Shown here one piece after another: positions 8,273 through 17,059 of a stretch of DNA of 36,930 nucleotides. Each line of letters begins with the position of its first letter. The stretch's first letter is position 1. Both the position numbers and the translations under genes were made by a program. The notes under the pieces were generated by a model, which saw only the letters and a program-made list of their open reading frames with translations, searched no databases and had not been told where the DNA came from. Source of the DNA: Rhodoferax sp. (GTDB lineage: Bacteria; Pseudomonadota; Gammaproteobacteria; Burkholderiales; Burkholderiaceae_C); assembly GCA_024235935.1 (NCBI GenBank), contig JACKLL010000021.1:1-36930 (forward strand), given 5' to 3'.

Positions 8273-9598
8273 TCAGGGTTGTGAACCAATAGGTTCGGGG
8301 ATGAGATTCGGCTCGAAGTCTGCTGCCAGGTAGCTAAGCACGCTGCGTGCCAGCGACGCGATATCCTGGACGGTCGTGTGTTCTCCAGGCGAATGCACCA
8401 TGCGATTCGGTCGTCCCAGTCCGCCCAGCAGAACTTCTTGCATTCCGGTGCGCTGCACGTAGCCGAAGTCCGAGCAACTGGCGGCGCCCCAGCGCTGGAA
8501 TTGCGATGGTGGATAGCCAAAGCCAGCGCCAACCGCCTGTTGCCAGCGTGGCCAGTGCGGACCGCCGGGATCTCGGGTGGGTATCAGGTGCCCGATGAGG
8601 TCGATCTCGACCGTAAGCTCGCTGTCTGCCTGTAGCGCGTCACGCACCGCCGTTTCGATCTCGCTCCGTGCCTGCTCGAAGTCCTCTTCCGGTGCGTAGC
8701 GCCGGTTGACCGTGATTTCCAGCAGCGACGGGACCTGCCCTCCACATGTTCCGCCATGTACGGCGGCGATACCCAACTGCGCTCGCAGCGGACCCTTGGC
8801 ATGCGGTGGAGGCGGCAAGGCCGACACACGTTCTGCCACGCGCGGCTTGAGACGGTTCAGCGCCTGCAGCAGCGGCAAAGCACCTTCAATGGCATTGAGT
8901 CCGCTCCCGGTGCGATTGCCTTCGCCGGCGTGTGTGGTATGTCCGTGCACCCTGATCAACAGGTTGAAAAGTCCGAAGCAGCCCGCCCAAATGCGTGCAT
9001 CTGCGCTGCCGTTGAAATTGATGATGTGGCCCTCGAGGCGAGACTGTTCGGCGAGATACCGGATTCCCGGATACAGGCCTCCCTCTTCGTCGGTGCACAG
9101 TAGCAGCATCGGATCGTAGGCGAGCGGGACACCGGTTGCCGCTGCGCATCGAAGCGCGAGCAGTACGGCTGCGATGGAGCCCTTCATGTCGGCGGCACCC
9201 AGCCCGCACAGATTGTCTCCATCACGGGTCAGTGACAGCGGGTTCGTGTTCCATCCCGGTGCGGCTGGCACGGTGTCGACGTGAAAGTAGAGGCCGCACG
9301 ACGGCTTGCCGGTTCTACGCGTGGCGATGAGGTTGGTGCGCTGGCCCATAGCAGGACCACCTTCGACATGCCAGAGCAACTCGGGCACCACCACACGCTC
9401 AGAGGCAAAACCCAATGGTCGCACGAGTTGCTCCATGAGATCCGCGAAGTCGTCATAGCCTAGCCCGGGTGGGAACGATGTGTCGACGGCGATCATCCGC
9501 GACAGATCTGCGACGGCCCCCTCCATCAACGAATCGGTCATGGCAAGGGCCTGCGTCAACGCGGGGTTGGTGGAGGTGGCGACGGTGGCGCGTTGCAT
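8273..9598 (-). CDS. M20 family metallopeptidase (ArgE/DapE-like)
   Basis: 441-residue hydrolase of the M20 family, which removes N-acyl groups or cleaves dipeptides with a two-zinc site. Metal motifs are intact: 'YFHVDTVPA' (His-x-Asp), 'GLGAADMKGS' (bridging Asp), 'LCTDEEGGLYPG' (catalytic and ligand Glu pair) and 'RMVHSPGEHTT' near the C terminus (His ligand). The dimerisation domain carries 'HTTHAGEGNRTGSGLNAI'. The chosen start is ATG 9598, which has GGGAG about 10 nt upstream; a GTG at 9604 is also possible. It is the promoter-proximal gene of the leftward ABC operon and faces the MarR-like regulator across a 245-nt gap. It contrasts with the second M20 gene of the operon, whose metal residues differ. 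Confidence 0.9.
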   Translation of the reverse strand: MQRATVATSTNPALTQALAMTDSLMEGAVADLSRMIAVDTSFPPGLGYDDFADLMEQLVRPLGFASERVVVPELLWHVEGGPAMGQRTNLIATRRTGKPSCGLYFHVDTVPAAPGWNTNPLSLTRDGDNLCGLGAADMKGSIAAVLLALRCAAATGVPLAYDPMLLLCTDEEGGLYPGIRYLAEQSRLEGHIINFNGSADARIWAGCFGLFNLLIRVHGHTTHAGEGNRTGSGLNAIEGALPLLQALNRLKPRVAERVSALPPPPHAKGPLRAQLGIAAVHGGTCGGQVPSLLEITVNRRYAPEEDFEQARSEIETAVRDALQADSELTVEIDLIGHLIPTRDPGGPHWPRWQQAVGAGFGYPPSQFQRWGAASCSDFGYVQRTGMQEVLLGGLGRPNRMVHSPGEHTTVQDIASLARSVLSYLAADFEPNLIPEPIGSQP

Positions 9599-9778
9599 GT
9601 TCACGGACTCCCGTCGTAATCAGCGACGCGGCAGGCGTGGCGCAGCCTCAGAAGCGGTCCGCCAGGCTTTCGATATGTACATTGCCGACTTTCAAAGATG
9701 ATTTCCATGCTTCGCAGCCCGGCAACGTCGATGACGACAATTCGATCCGGGAACGATTTGATGCTTGAAGTCTATAGA

Positions 9779-9795
9779 ACACTTCTGTAAAGTGT
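9779..9795. promoter_or_regulatory. Candidate operator: 17-bp perfect palindrome
   Basis: ACACTT-ctgta-AAGTGT is a perfect inverted repeat (6-bp arms, 5-bp spacer) in an AT-rich part of the gap between the ABC operon (start 9598, leftward) and the MarR-like regulator (start 9844, rightward). Its size and place suit a MarR-type dimer controlling both directions. This function is inferred. Confidence 0.5.
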
Positions 9796-9805
9796 CAACA
9801 AATTA

Positions 9806-9823
9806 TTGATAAATTGTGATCAA
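9806..9823. promoter_or_regulatory. Second candidate operator near the regulator start
   Basis: TTGAT-N8-ATCAA is an inverted repeat lying 21-38 nt ahead of the regulator ATG in the same AT-rich segment. It would overlap the regulator's promoter or untranslated leader. Arms are only 5 bp, so chance is not excluded. The rest of the 9605-9843 gap has no gene that I can support. Confidence 0.3.
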
Positions 9824-9843
9824 CTTCAATTCAAAGGCAGATC

Positions 9844-10377
9844 ATGGTCAAAGTTCGTGAATCCCGGGTCGGGGCGGCAGCACACCGCGCGATCGTGTCA
9901 TCGTCGCACCTGGTGTCGCCCAGAAGCAAGGAGGCCTCGGAGCTTGAATTCGGCTTGATCGTGGCTTGGAATGCATTCTCGCGCTGGGCTGTTCGCTGCA
10001 TGGCGGCGGCGGGAGTGCCGGATTTGACGATTACGGATGTACTGATCCTGCACCATGTCAATCATCGGGCTCGCAACAAGAAGCTGGCCGATATCTGTTT
10101 TGTACTCAACTACGAAGACACGCATGTCGTGGCCTATTCGTTGAAGAAACTTGTGGCAGCAGGTCTGGTACAGGCCGAGAAGGTCGGCAAGGAGGTGCTC
10201 TATGCGGCATCCCCTGAAGGAGAGTCGGTCATTGCCCGCTATCGGGAAGTCCGAGAGGAGTGTCTGATCAGCAACGTCGATCCGGAAATGAACGCCAGCA
10301 TGGGGGAAGTCGCGTTGCTCTTGCGGACGATGTCCGGCCTGTACGATCAGGCCGCGCGCGCCGCAACCTCACTTTGA
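9844..10377 (+). CDS. MarR-like winged-helix transcriptional regulator
   Basis: 177-residue protein with a central winged-helix region: 'DLTITDVLILHHVNHRARNKKLADICFVL' resembles the first helices of a MarR fold, 'YEDTHVVAYSLKKLVAAGLVQAEKV' fits the recognition helix, and 'GKEVLYAASPEGESVIARYREVREE' the wing and following dimer helix. ATG 9844 has AAAGG about 8 nt upstream. It is divergent from the peptide ABC operon and lies 15 nt before the 5-oxoprolinase gene, so it probably regulates both. The palindromes at 9779 and 9806 are its likely sites. The effector is unknown, perhaps 5-oxoproline or the imported substrate. Confidence 0.8.
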   Translation: MVKVRESRVGAAAHRAIVSSSHLVSPRSKEASELEFGLIVAWNAFSRWAVRCMAAAGVPDLTITDVLILHHVNHRARNKKLADICFVLNYEDTHVVAYSLKKLVAAGLVQAEKVGKEVLYAASPEGESVIARYREVREECLISNVDPEMNASMGEVALLLRTMSGLYDQAARAATSL

Positions 10378-10392
10378 ACCGATTGGAACTGC

Positions 10393-13300
10393 ATGACATC
10401 GTGGATGGATAAACTGCCAGTGCCTGACGACACCCGCTGGCAATTCTGGATCGACCGTGGCGGTACGTTCACCGACGTCGTCGGACGCAAGCCCGACGGA
10501 TCGCTGGTCACGCACAAGCTGTTGTCGGAGAACCCGGAGCAGTACAAGGATGCCGCCGTTGCCGGCATCCGGCACCTGCTGGGCCTGAAGGCGGACGAGC
10601 CGGTCACACCGGACCGGGTCGAGTGCGTGAAGATGGGCACCACGGTGGCCACCAATGCGCTGCTCGAGCGCAAGGGGGAACCCACGCTGCTGGTCACGAC
10701 GCGTGGGTTCCGCGATGCCTTGCGTATCGCCTATCAGAACCGGCCGCGCCTGTTCGACCGCCATATCGTGCTGCCCGAGTTGCTGTACCAGGTGGTCGTC
10801 GAGGCGGACGAACGCGTGGGTGCCCATGGGGATGTCGTGCAGGCGCTGGATGCCGATGCGCTGCGCGGCGCCATGCAGGCACAGTTCGATCTGGGGCTGC
10901 GCAGCGTGGCCATCGTGTTCATGCATGGCTACCGCTATACCGCGCATGAACAGGCGGCCAAGCGCATCGCGCAGGAGATCGGCTTCACGCAGATCAGCAC
11001 GTCGCACGAAACCAGTCCGATGATGAAGTTCGTCAGCCGGGGCGATACCACCGTGGTCGATGCCTACCTGTCGCCGATCCTCGGGCGTTACGTGGCGCGG
11101 GTGGCGCAGGAGATGCCGGGCGTCCGGCTGTTCTTCATGCAGTCCTCCGGCGGACTGACCGACGCCCATGCCTTCCAGGGCAAGGATGCCATTCTCAGCG
11201 GCCCGGCAGGCGGCATCGTCGGCATGGCACGCACGGCGGCGCTGGGTGGGCATGCCAAGGTCATCGGCTTCGACATGGGGGCACTTCGACCGACGTGTCG
11301 CATTTCGCCGGCGAATTCGAGCGCGAGTTCGAGACCCAGGTGGCCGGTGTGCGCATGCGCGCGCCGATGATGAGCATCCATACGGTGGCTGCAGGTGGCG
11401 GCTCCATCCTGGCCTTCGACGGCGCTCGCTTTCGGGTCGGGCCGGACAGTGCCGGCGCCAATCCGGGGCCGGCCAGCTACCGGCGCGGCGGACCGCTGGC
11501 GGTGACCGATGCCAACCTGATGCTGGGCAAGATCCAGCCGCGCTTCTTTCCCAAGGTGTTCGGTCCGCATGCCGACGAGGCCTTGAGCCTGGAGGTGGTG
11601 GAGCAGCGGTTTGCCGATCTCGCGCGGCAGACCGGACTGAGTCCCCAGGATACGGCGGAAGGTTTTGTCAACATCGCCGTGCAGCAGATGGCCAACGCGA
11701 TCAAGAAGATCTCGGTTGCGCGGGGCTACGACGTCACGCGCTACACCTTGCAGTGTTTTGGCGGTGCCGGTGGCCAGCACGCCTGCCTGGTGGCCGACGC
11801 GCTGGGCATGACGCGGGTGTTCGTGCATCCACTGGCCGGCGTACTCAGTGCCTACGGCATGGGCCTGGCCGACCAGACCGTGATCCGTGAGCAGGCGATC
11901 GAGTTGCCGCTGGCAGACGATTCGGTGCCGCAGATCCTGGCCGCGCTCGACGCGCTGGCAACGGCGGCGCGCGCGGAGCTGGTGCAGCAGCAGGTCAGCC
12001 GCGGCCAGGTGCAGACCTTGCACCGCGTGCATGTGCGCTACAGCGGCAGTGACGCGGCGCTGGTCGTGGCGTGTCCGCAAGGCCGTGCGATGGATGCGGC
12101 GTCCGTGGTCGCGCAGATCGCCAGCGGGTTCGAGGCCGCGTATCGCAAGCGCTTCGCATTCCTGATGCTGGGCAAGGGCATGGTGGTCGAGGCGGTGTCG
12201 GTCGAGGCGGTGATCGCCGGCGACGCACCGTCTGAGCCGATGCACACCATGCACCCGGTGCGGGACGTGCCACGCCGCGATACGGTGCAGATGTACTCGG
12301 GTGGTGCATTGCACGCCGCCGCACTGGTCGTGCGCGAGGACATGCGCAGCGGCGATGTGATTGCCGGGCCGGCCATCATCGCCGAGGCCAATGCCACCAC
12401 CATCGTGGAGCCGGGCTGGGAGGCGCGCCTGACCGAGCGCGACCACCTGGTGCTGGAGCGCCGCGTGCCGCGCACGGCGGTGTTCGCCGTCGGCACCACC
12501 GTGGACCCGGTGCTGCTCGAGGTGTTCAACAACCTGTTCATGAACATCGCCGAGCAGATGGGGCTGCAGCTGCAGAACACGGCTTACTCCGTCAACATCA
12601 AGGAGCGGCTGGATTTCAGCTGCGCGCTGTTCGATGCCGATGGTAATCTGATCGCCAACGCGCCCCATATGCCGGTGCACCTGGGCTCAATGGGCGAGAG
12701 CATCAAGACCGTGATCCGCGAGAACCGCGAGACCATGGCCGATGGCGATGTCTTCGTGCTCAACGACCCCTACCACGGCGGTACGCACCTGCCGGACATC
12801 ACGGTCATCACGCCGGTCTACCTGGATGGTGTGCCGACCTTCTACGTCGGCTCGCGCGGACACCATGCCGACGTGGGCGGAACCTCGCCCGGTTCGATGC
12901 CGCCGTTTTCGACCCGGATCGAGGAGGAGGGTGTGCAGATCAACAACGTCAAGCTGGTCGACCGGGGGACCTTGCAGGAGGAGGCCATGGTGGCGCTGCT
13001 GGAAAGCGGTGAATACCCGAGCCGCAATCCGCAGCAGAACATGGCCGACCTGCGGGCGCAGATCGCGGCCAACGAGAAGGGCGTGCAGGAACTGGGCAAG
13101 ATGGTGGCGCAGTTCGGCCTGGACGTGGTCCAGGCCTACATGGGCCATGTGCAGGACAACGCCGAGGAGTCGGTGCGCCGGGTCATCACGCGGCTCAAGG
13201 ACGGCGCGTTCACGCTGCCGCTGGACAATGGCGCGCAGATCCAGGTGGCGATCCGGGTCGACGCGCAGGCGCGCAGCGCCGTGGTCGACTTCACCGGAAC

Positions 13301-14057
13301 CTCCGCGCAGCAGACCAACAACTTCAACGCACCGACCGCGGTGTGCATGGCGGCGGTGCTGTATGTGTTTCGCACGCTGGTCGACGACGACATCCCGCTC
13401 AACGCCGGATGCCTCAAGCCGCTGGAGGTGATCATCCCGCCGGGCTCGATGTTGAACCCGAACCCGCCGGCATCGGTGGTGGCCGGCAATGTCGAGACCT
13501 CGACCTGCATCACCAATGCGCTGTTCGGTGCGCTCGGGGTGCTGGCCTCCAACCAGGGAACGATGAACAACTTCACGTTCGGCAATACGCACTACCAGTA
13601 CTACGAGACGATCTCAGGCGGCTCTCCTGCCGGCGGCCGCGTCGACGATGCTGGCCACCTCGTCGACGGTTTCAATGGCACCAGTGTGGTCCAGACCCAC
13701 ATGACCAATTCGCGGCTGACCGACCCCGAGGTGCTGGAGTTCCGCTTCCCGGTGCGTCTGGAGAGTTACGAAATCCGTCTGGGTTCCGGCGGCGCCGGCC
13801 ACTGGCACGGCGGTGACGGCGGCGTGCGCCGGATCCGCTTTCTGGAGCCGATGACGGCCAGCATCCTGTCCAATGGACGCATCGTGGCGCCGTTCGGCGT
13901 GGCGGGAGGATTGCCCGGGGCGGTGGGCATCAACCGCGTGGTGCGCGCCGATGTTGCGGTCGAATCGCTCGGACACATCGGCCAGGTCGACATGGCGGTG
14001 GGTGACATCTTCGAGATCCACACGCCCGGTGGTGGCGGCTTCGGCACGCCGGATTGA
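10393..14057 (+). pseudogene. 5-oxoprolinase / fused hydantoinase A-B, interrupted by a frameshift
   Basis: Two abutting frames (10393-11370 and 11295-14057) together encode about 1,221 residues, the normal size of ATP-dependent 5-oxoprolinase, which opens 5-oxo-L-proline to glutamate. The N part has 'WQFWIDRGGTFTDVV' (phosphate-1 motif of the ASKHA fold) and 'THKLLSENPEQY', both typical of the family. The HyuB-like part begins near 'TVDPVLLEVFNNLFMNIAEQMG' and includes 'DPYHGGTHLPDITVITPV' and 'RGHHADVGGTSPGSMPP'. The frame changes inside the second phosphate motif: GFDMGGTSTDVSHF would be read through if the G run at 11277-11281 had six Gs, but there are five. One missing G is the simplest explanation. 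It could be a true mutation or a sequencing error; the flanking frames look otherwise intact. If real, the first frame yields only 325 residues, and a GTG at 11295 could start the second. Confidence 0.85.
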
Positions 14058-14100
14058 CGCGTGGCGGGGTGGGAATCCACAATCGGCGCAGGAGGACCGC

Positions 14101-14655
14101 ATGGAGCCGCATCTGCTTGAGCACTACCGCTGGATGGCGCAGTACAACGCCTGGTTCAATGCGCGACTTTACGACGCCTGCGAACAGCTCGATGATGCAG
14201 CGCGCAAATTGGAACGCGGCGCCTTCTTCGGTTCGATCCATCGCACGCTCAACCACCTGATCGTTGGCGACCAGATCTGGCTCAAGCGCTTGCGCCAGTG
14301 TGGCTTGGAGAATGGCTTTGTCTGCCAGGCCTTGTCGGACGAGGTGCTGGATCTGCCGGCAGGCCACGCGCTGGATGCACCGGTCTATGACGACTGGATG
14401 GCACTGCGTGCCAAGCGCGCCGCCATCGACGACGCGCTGCGCATCTGGCTGGCGGAAATGCCGCCAGCGTTTGCGGGCTTCACGATGCGCTACAGCAATA
14501 GCAAGGGTGTGCAGCGCCAGCATCCGGCCTGGCAGGCCATGTCGCATTTCTTCAACCACCAGACCCACCATCGCGGGCAGGTGACGAGCCTGCTGATGCA
14601 GGCCGGGGTGGACCCGGGCGTCACCGATCTGGTGGCCTTGGTCAGCTCCGCCTGA
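14101..14655 (+). CDS. DinB family protein
   Basis: 184-residue protein of the DinB/YfiT-like four-helix bundle superfamily. The start ATG 14101 has an ideal AGGAGG 6 nt upstream. 'LLEHYRWMAQYNAWFNARLYDAC' is the characteristic first helix. Candidate metal-binding histidines are His52 (RTLNHLIVGDQIWL) and those in 'HFFNHQTHHRGQV' (about His149-157), which matches the three-His site of the family. Members often act as metal-dependent thiol transferases or damage-inducible proteins of unknown role; the precise function here is not known. It starts 43 nt after the 5-oxoprolinase stop and may share its transcript. Confidence 0.9.
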   Translation: MEPHLLEHYRWMAQYNAWFNARLYDACEQLDDAARKLERGAFFGSIHRTLNHLIVGDQIWLKRLRQCGLENGFVCQALSDEVLDLPAGHALDAPVYDDWMALRAKRAAIDDALRIWLAEMPPAFAGFTMRYSNSKGVQRQHPAWQAMSHFFNHQTHHRGQVTSLLMQAGVDPGVTDLVALVSSA

Positions 14656-14663
14656 GGATCCGG

Positions 14664-14695
14664 CGCGCAGCCCGGGCCGGTGCCCGGGATGCGCG
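14664..14695. terminator. Strong GC hairpin between convergent genes
   Basis: CGCGCA-g-CCCGGGC-cggt-GCCCGGG-a-TGCGCG forms a stem of 13 pairs with one mismatch. It sits in the 63-nt gap between the DinB-like gene and the oppositely oriented helix-hairpin-helix gene, so it could end transcripts from both sides. No T-run follows on either strand, so termination strength is uncertain. Confidence 0.55.
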
Positions 14696-14718
14696 GCGCA
14701 GGGGGAGGGCGCGGGCGC

Positions 14719-15027
14719 TCATTCCCGTTTGGCCGGAACTGCCGATGGGGTGCCGGGGGCCGGCTTGAAGGGACCGCCATTGACGGTCATGCCTTCCGAC
14801 GAGAACCGCGCCGCGTTCGCGCTGCCAATCCCTTTGACGCGGCCGATCAGGTCGCTCCAGTCCTTGAAGGGGCCGCGTTTGCGTTCGTCGAGGATGCGCG
14901 CAGACACTGCGGGCCCGATGCCCTTGATGCCATCGAGATCGGCCACGCTGGCCTGGTTGACGTCGACGGTGGCAAACACGCTGAAGGAGGCCATCGCCAC
15001 AGCGAGGGCCAGAGCAGATTTCCACAT
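14719..15027 (-). CDS. ComEA-like helix-hairpin-helix protein, secreted
   Basis: 102-residue protein. ATG 15027 has AGGAG about 7 nt upstream. The N terminus (MWKSALALAVAMASFSVFA) is a signal peptide. The mature part 'VDVNQASVADLDGIKGIGPAVSARIL' followed by 'PFKDWSDLIGRVKGIGSANAARF' is the double helix-hairpin-helix of ComEA-type proteins, which bind DNA non-specifically in the periplasm. Such short proteins in Betaproteobacteria are linked to DNA uptake or have no assigned role. The C-terminal 25 residues are a low-complexity Pro/Gly/Ala tail. A 218-nt gap separates it from the EamA gene; I saw no gene in that gap. Confidence 0.88.
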   Translation of the reverse strand: MWKSALALAVAMASFSVFATVDVNQASVADLDGIKGIGPAVSARILDERKRGPFKDWSDLIGRVKGIGSANAARFSSEGMTVNGGPFKPAPGTPSAVPAKRE

Positions 15028-15245
15028 GGGGTACTCCTGTTGATGGGATGCCGGGAAGGACCTTGGCGTCACGACCGTGGCAAAGCCCGTCATGTGCCGG
15101 TACCACGATAGCGGTGGTGGCCGTTGGCGGGGACGCCATGCGTCCGCAAAAGGCAGGAAGAACGGGTGTGGGGTGAGGGCTGTGCCGTCGGTGGCGCCAA
15201 CCGAGGCCGCCGATGCTGCGCGCGGCTGGCGCAGCAGCTTTTGCG

Positions 15246-15680
15246 TCAGCGCTTGAACGCGAGCAGCAGCACGCCGCCGGCCACCATGGCGATGCCCGAC
15301 CATTCGCGCAGCGTGGGACGTTCGCCGAGAAACGCCACCGCGAAGATGGCGACCAGCACCAGGCTGAACTTGTCCACCGGCGCCACCTTGGACGCGTCGC
15401 CGATCTGCAGCGCACGGAAGTAGCAGACCCATGATGCGCCCGTTGCCAGCGCCGACAAGCTCAGGAAAATCCAGGTCCGCGCGGGCAGTTCGAACGGGTT
15501 GCTCCATTTGCCGGTCAGCGCGACGAAAGCCGACAACACCAGGATGATGATGGCCGTGCGGACCAGCGTGGCCAGATCGGAGTCGACGCCCTGGATGCCG
15601 ACCTTGGCGAAAATCGCCGTCATGGCAGCGAAGACGGCCGACAGGCTGGCCCAGAAAAACCAGGTGGGGGTTGTGCTCAT
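15246..15680 (-). CDS. Single-domain EamA/DMT-type small transporter
   Basis: 144-residue membrane protein with one EamA unit rather than the usual two. Hydrophobic segments are at about residues 7-27, 38-57, 69-85, 97-117 and 122-141. 'DKFSLVLVAIFAVAFLGERP' is the conserved EamA helix and loop. The start ATG 15680 overlaps the histidine kinase stop (ATGA), indicating translational coupling. Half-size DMT proteins usually work as dimers; ArnE/ArnF, which flip a polyprenyl-linked sugar, belong to the same superfamily, so a role in the nearby envelope pathway is possible but unproven. Confidence 0.85.
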   Translation of the reverse strand: MSTTPTWFFWASLSAVFAAMTAIFAKVGIQGVDSDLATLVRTAIIILVLSAFVALTGKWSNPFELPARTWIFLSLSALATGASWVCYFRALQIGDASKVAPVDKFSLVLVAIFAVAFLGERPTLREWSGIAMVAGGVLLLAFKR

Positions 15681-17059
15681 GCCGATGGGTCGTGGTCGAT
15701 CTGACCGGCATTGTGCGCCATCGGCAGGCTGACCCGCACCGTGAGGCCCTGCTGCGCCGTCGGATCGGTATAGGCGAGTTCGATGCGGGCTTGCAGGCGG
15801 GTAGCAATGGCATTGACGATGGACAGGCCCAACCCGGCACCGCTGTCTTGTGCGGGTGTGACGCGGTAAAAGGCTTCGAACACCCGGGCCCGTTCGTCTT
15901 CGGCGATGCCGGGGCCGTTGTCGCTGATGCTCAGGACGGCGTAGCGCCCGGCCTGGCGCACGGCGAGGTCGATCTTTCCTTGCTCTGGCGTATGGCGAAT
16001 CGCGTTGTCCACCAGGTTCTTGACCAGGATCGTCAGGTCGACCTCCGCTGCCGGTACCAGCGCGTCGCCGTCGCCGTCGACACCCAGGTCGATCTGTCGG
16101 GCTTCTGCCAGCGGATAAAGGTCTTCCAGCACACCACGCAGGATTTTTTGCAGCGATACCGGTTGCGCCGGCTCCGCGGTGGCCTGCTGCATGCGAGCCA
16201 GCATCAGCATCTGCGTGACCAGGTTCTGGCTGCGCAGGATGCCGCTGCGCAGACTGGCAAGCCGTGTATGCGCCTCCTGCGACATCTCCGCGCCGGCCAG
16301 CCGCTCGGCCTGCAGCGACAGGGCGGTGAGCGGTGAGCGCAACTCGTGTGCGGCATCTGCGACAAAGCGCCGCTGTTGCGCCATGGCCAGCGCAACCCGG
16401 GCCAGCAGGCGGTTGATGGCCACGACGAACGGCCGGATTTCGGTCGGTACCTGTGCGTCGGCAATCGCCTGTGTGTTGTCCTCGGCGCGCGCGTCCAGTT
16501 CGCTGGCCAGTGCCTCGAGCGGACGAAACATGCGGCGCACCAGCACGCGGACCAGCATCAGCAGCATCGGGATCAGCAGCAGCAGGGGCAGCAAGGCGCG
16601 CAATGCGCCCGCCCGTGCCACTTCGTTGCGCACGGCCGTGCGTTGCGCGATGGCAACCCGAACACCATTGCCAAGCGTCTTGACATAGATGCGCCATGAC
16701 AGCTTGCCCGGCCGAACGGTCTGTATGCCATCGGGTATCCGGGCCGACAAGCCGGTCAGCTGGCCGTGCTCCACCTTGCCGTTCACATGCATCGGCAACT
16801 GCAGCACGATGATGCGCGATTCGAAGTCCTCGTCGTTCGGGTCGCCTTCGGGCACGTAGTCGAGCGAGGGCTTGTTCTGGCGGTCGATCAGCCCGGCGAG
16901 CTGGCGCAACTGCTCGTCCTGCAGTTCGATCGCCTCCGAAAAGGCCGCCTGAAACGAGAACACCGCGGCTGCGATCGCCGAGATGAAGATCAGCAGGCCC
17001 AGCCACAGCGACAGCCGGCCTTGCAAGGACGCCGTCAGTCGCCTTTGAGAACCATCCAT
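15677..17059 (-). CDS. Sensor histidine kinase (QseC/PmrB-like)
   Basis: 460-residue membrane sensor kinase. ATG 17059 (MDGSQRRLTASLQ) is preceded by a G-rich ribosome site and overlaps the regulator gene by 25 nt. TM1 is about residues 15-38 and TM2 about 155-178, leaving a periplasmic domain of about 115 residues with an acidic stretch (EGDPNDEDFESR). The dimerisation box 'FVADAAHELRSPLTAL' places the phosphorylated His at residue 238. ATP-binding boxes follow: 'NLVDNAIRHTPEQG' (N box), 'ISDNGPGIAEDE' (G1) and 'GAGLGLSIVNAI' (G2). The acidic periplasmic patch recalls the metal/polycation sensing of PmrB, but the signal here is unknown. It phosphorylates the adjacent OmpR-type regulator. Confidence 0.93.
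   Translation of the reverse strand: MDGSQRRLTASLQGRLSLWLGLLIFISAIAAAVFSFQAAFSEAIELQDEQLRQLAGLIDRQNKPSLDYVPEGDPNDEDFESRIIVLQLPMHVNGKVEHGQLTGLSARIPDGIQTVRPGKLSWRIYVKTLGNGVRVAIAQRTAVRNEVARAGALRALLPLLLLIPMLLMLVRVLVRRMFRPLEALASELDARAEDNTQAIADAQVPTEIRPFVVAINRLLARVALAMAQQRRFVADAAHELRSPLTALSLQAERLAGAEMSQEAHTRLASLRSGILRSQNLVTQMLMLARMQQATAEPAQPVSLQKILRGVLEDLYPLAEARQIDLGVDGDGDALVPAAEVDLTILVKNLVDNAIRHTPEQGKIDLAVRQAGRYAVLSISDNGPGIAEDERARVFEAFYRVTPAQDSGAGLGLSIVNAIATRLQARIELAYTDPTAQQGLTVRVSLPMAHNAGQIDHDPSA

Noticed and set aside
8334..8338. A lone CTAAG inside the M20 gene, considered as another regulon box
   Set aside because: There is no second half-site 11 bp to either side and no promoter-like context.
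11277..11281. Phase-variable homopolymer switch in the 5-oxoprolinase gene
   Set aside because: A run of five or six Gs is short for frequent slippage and the gene is metabolic; mutation or sequencing error is simpler, though not excluded.
11088..12680. A 530-codon open frame antisense to the 5-oxoprolinase gene
   Set aside because: His/Gln/Arg-rich shadow translation with no recognisable domain; the sense strand has strong family motifs.
15028..15245. Possible small gene between the helix-hairpin-helix and EamA genes
   Set aside because: No frame with a ribosome site and protein-like composition; only a weak stem around 15100-15120.
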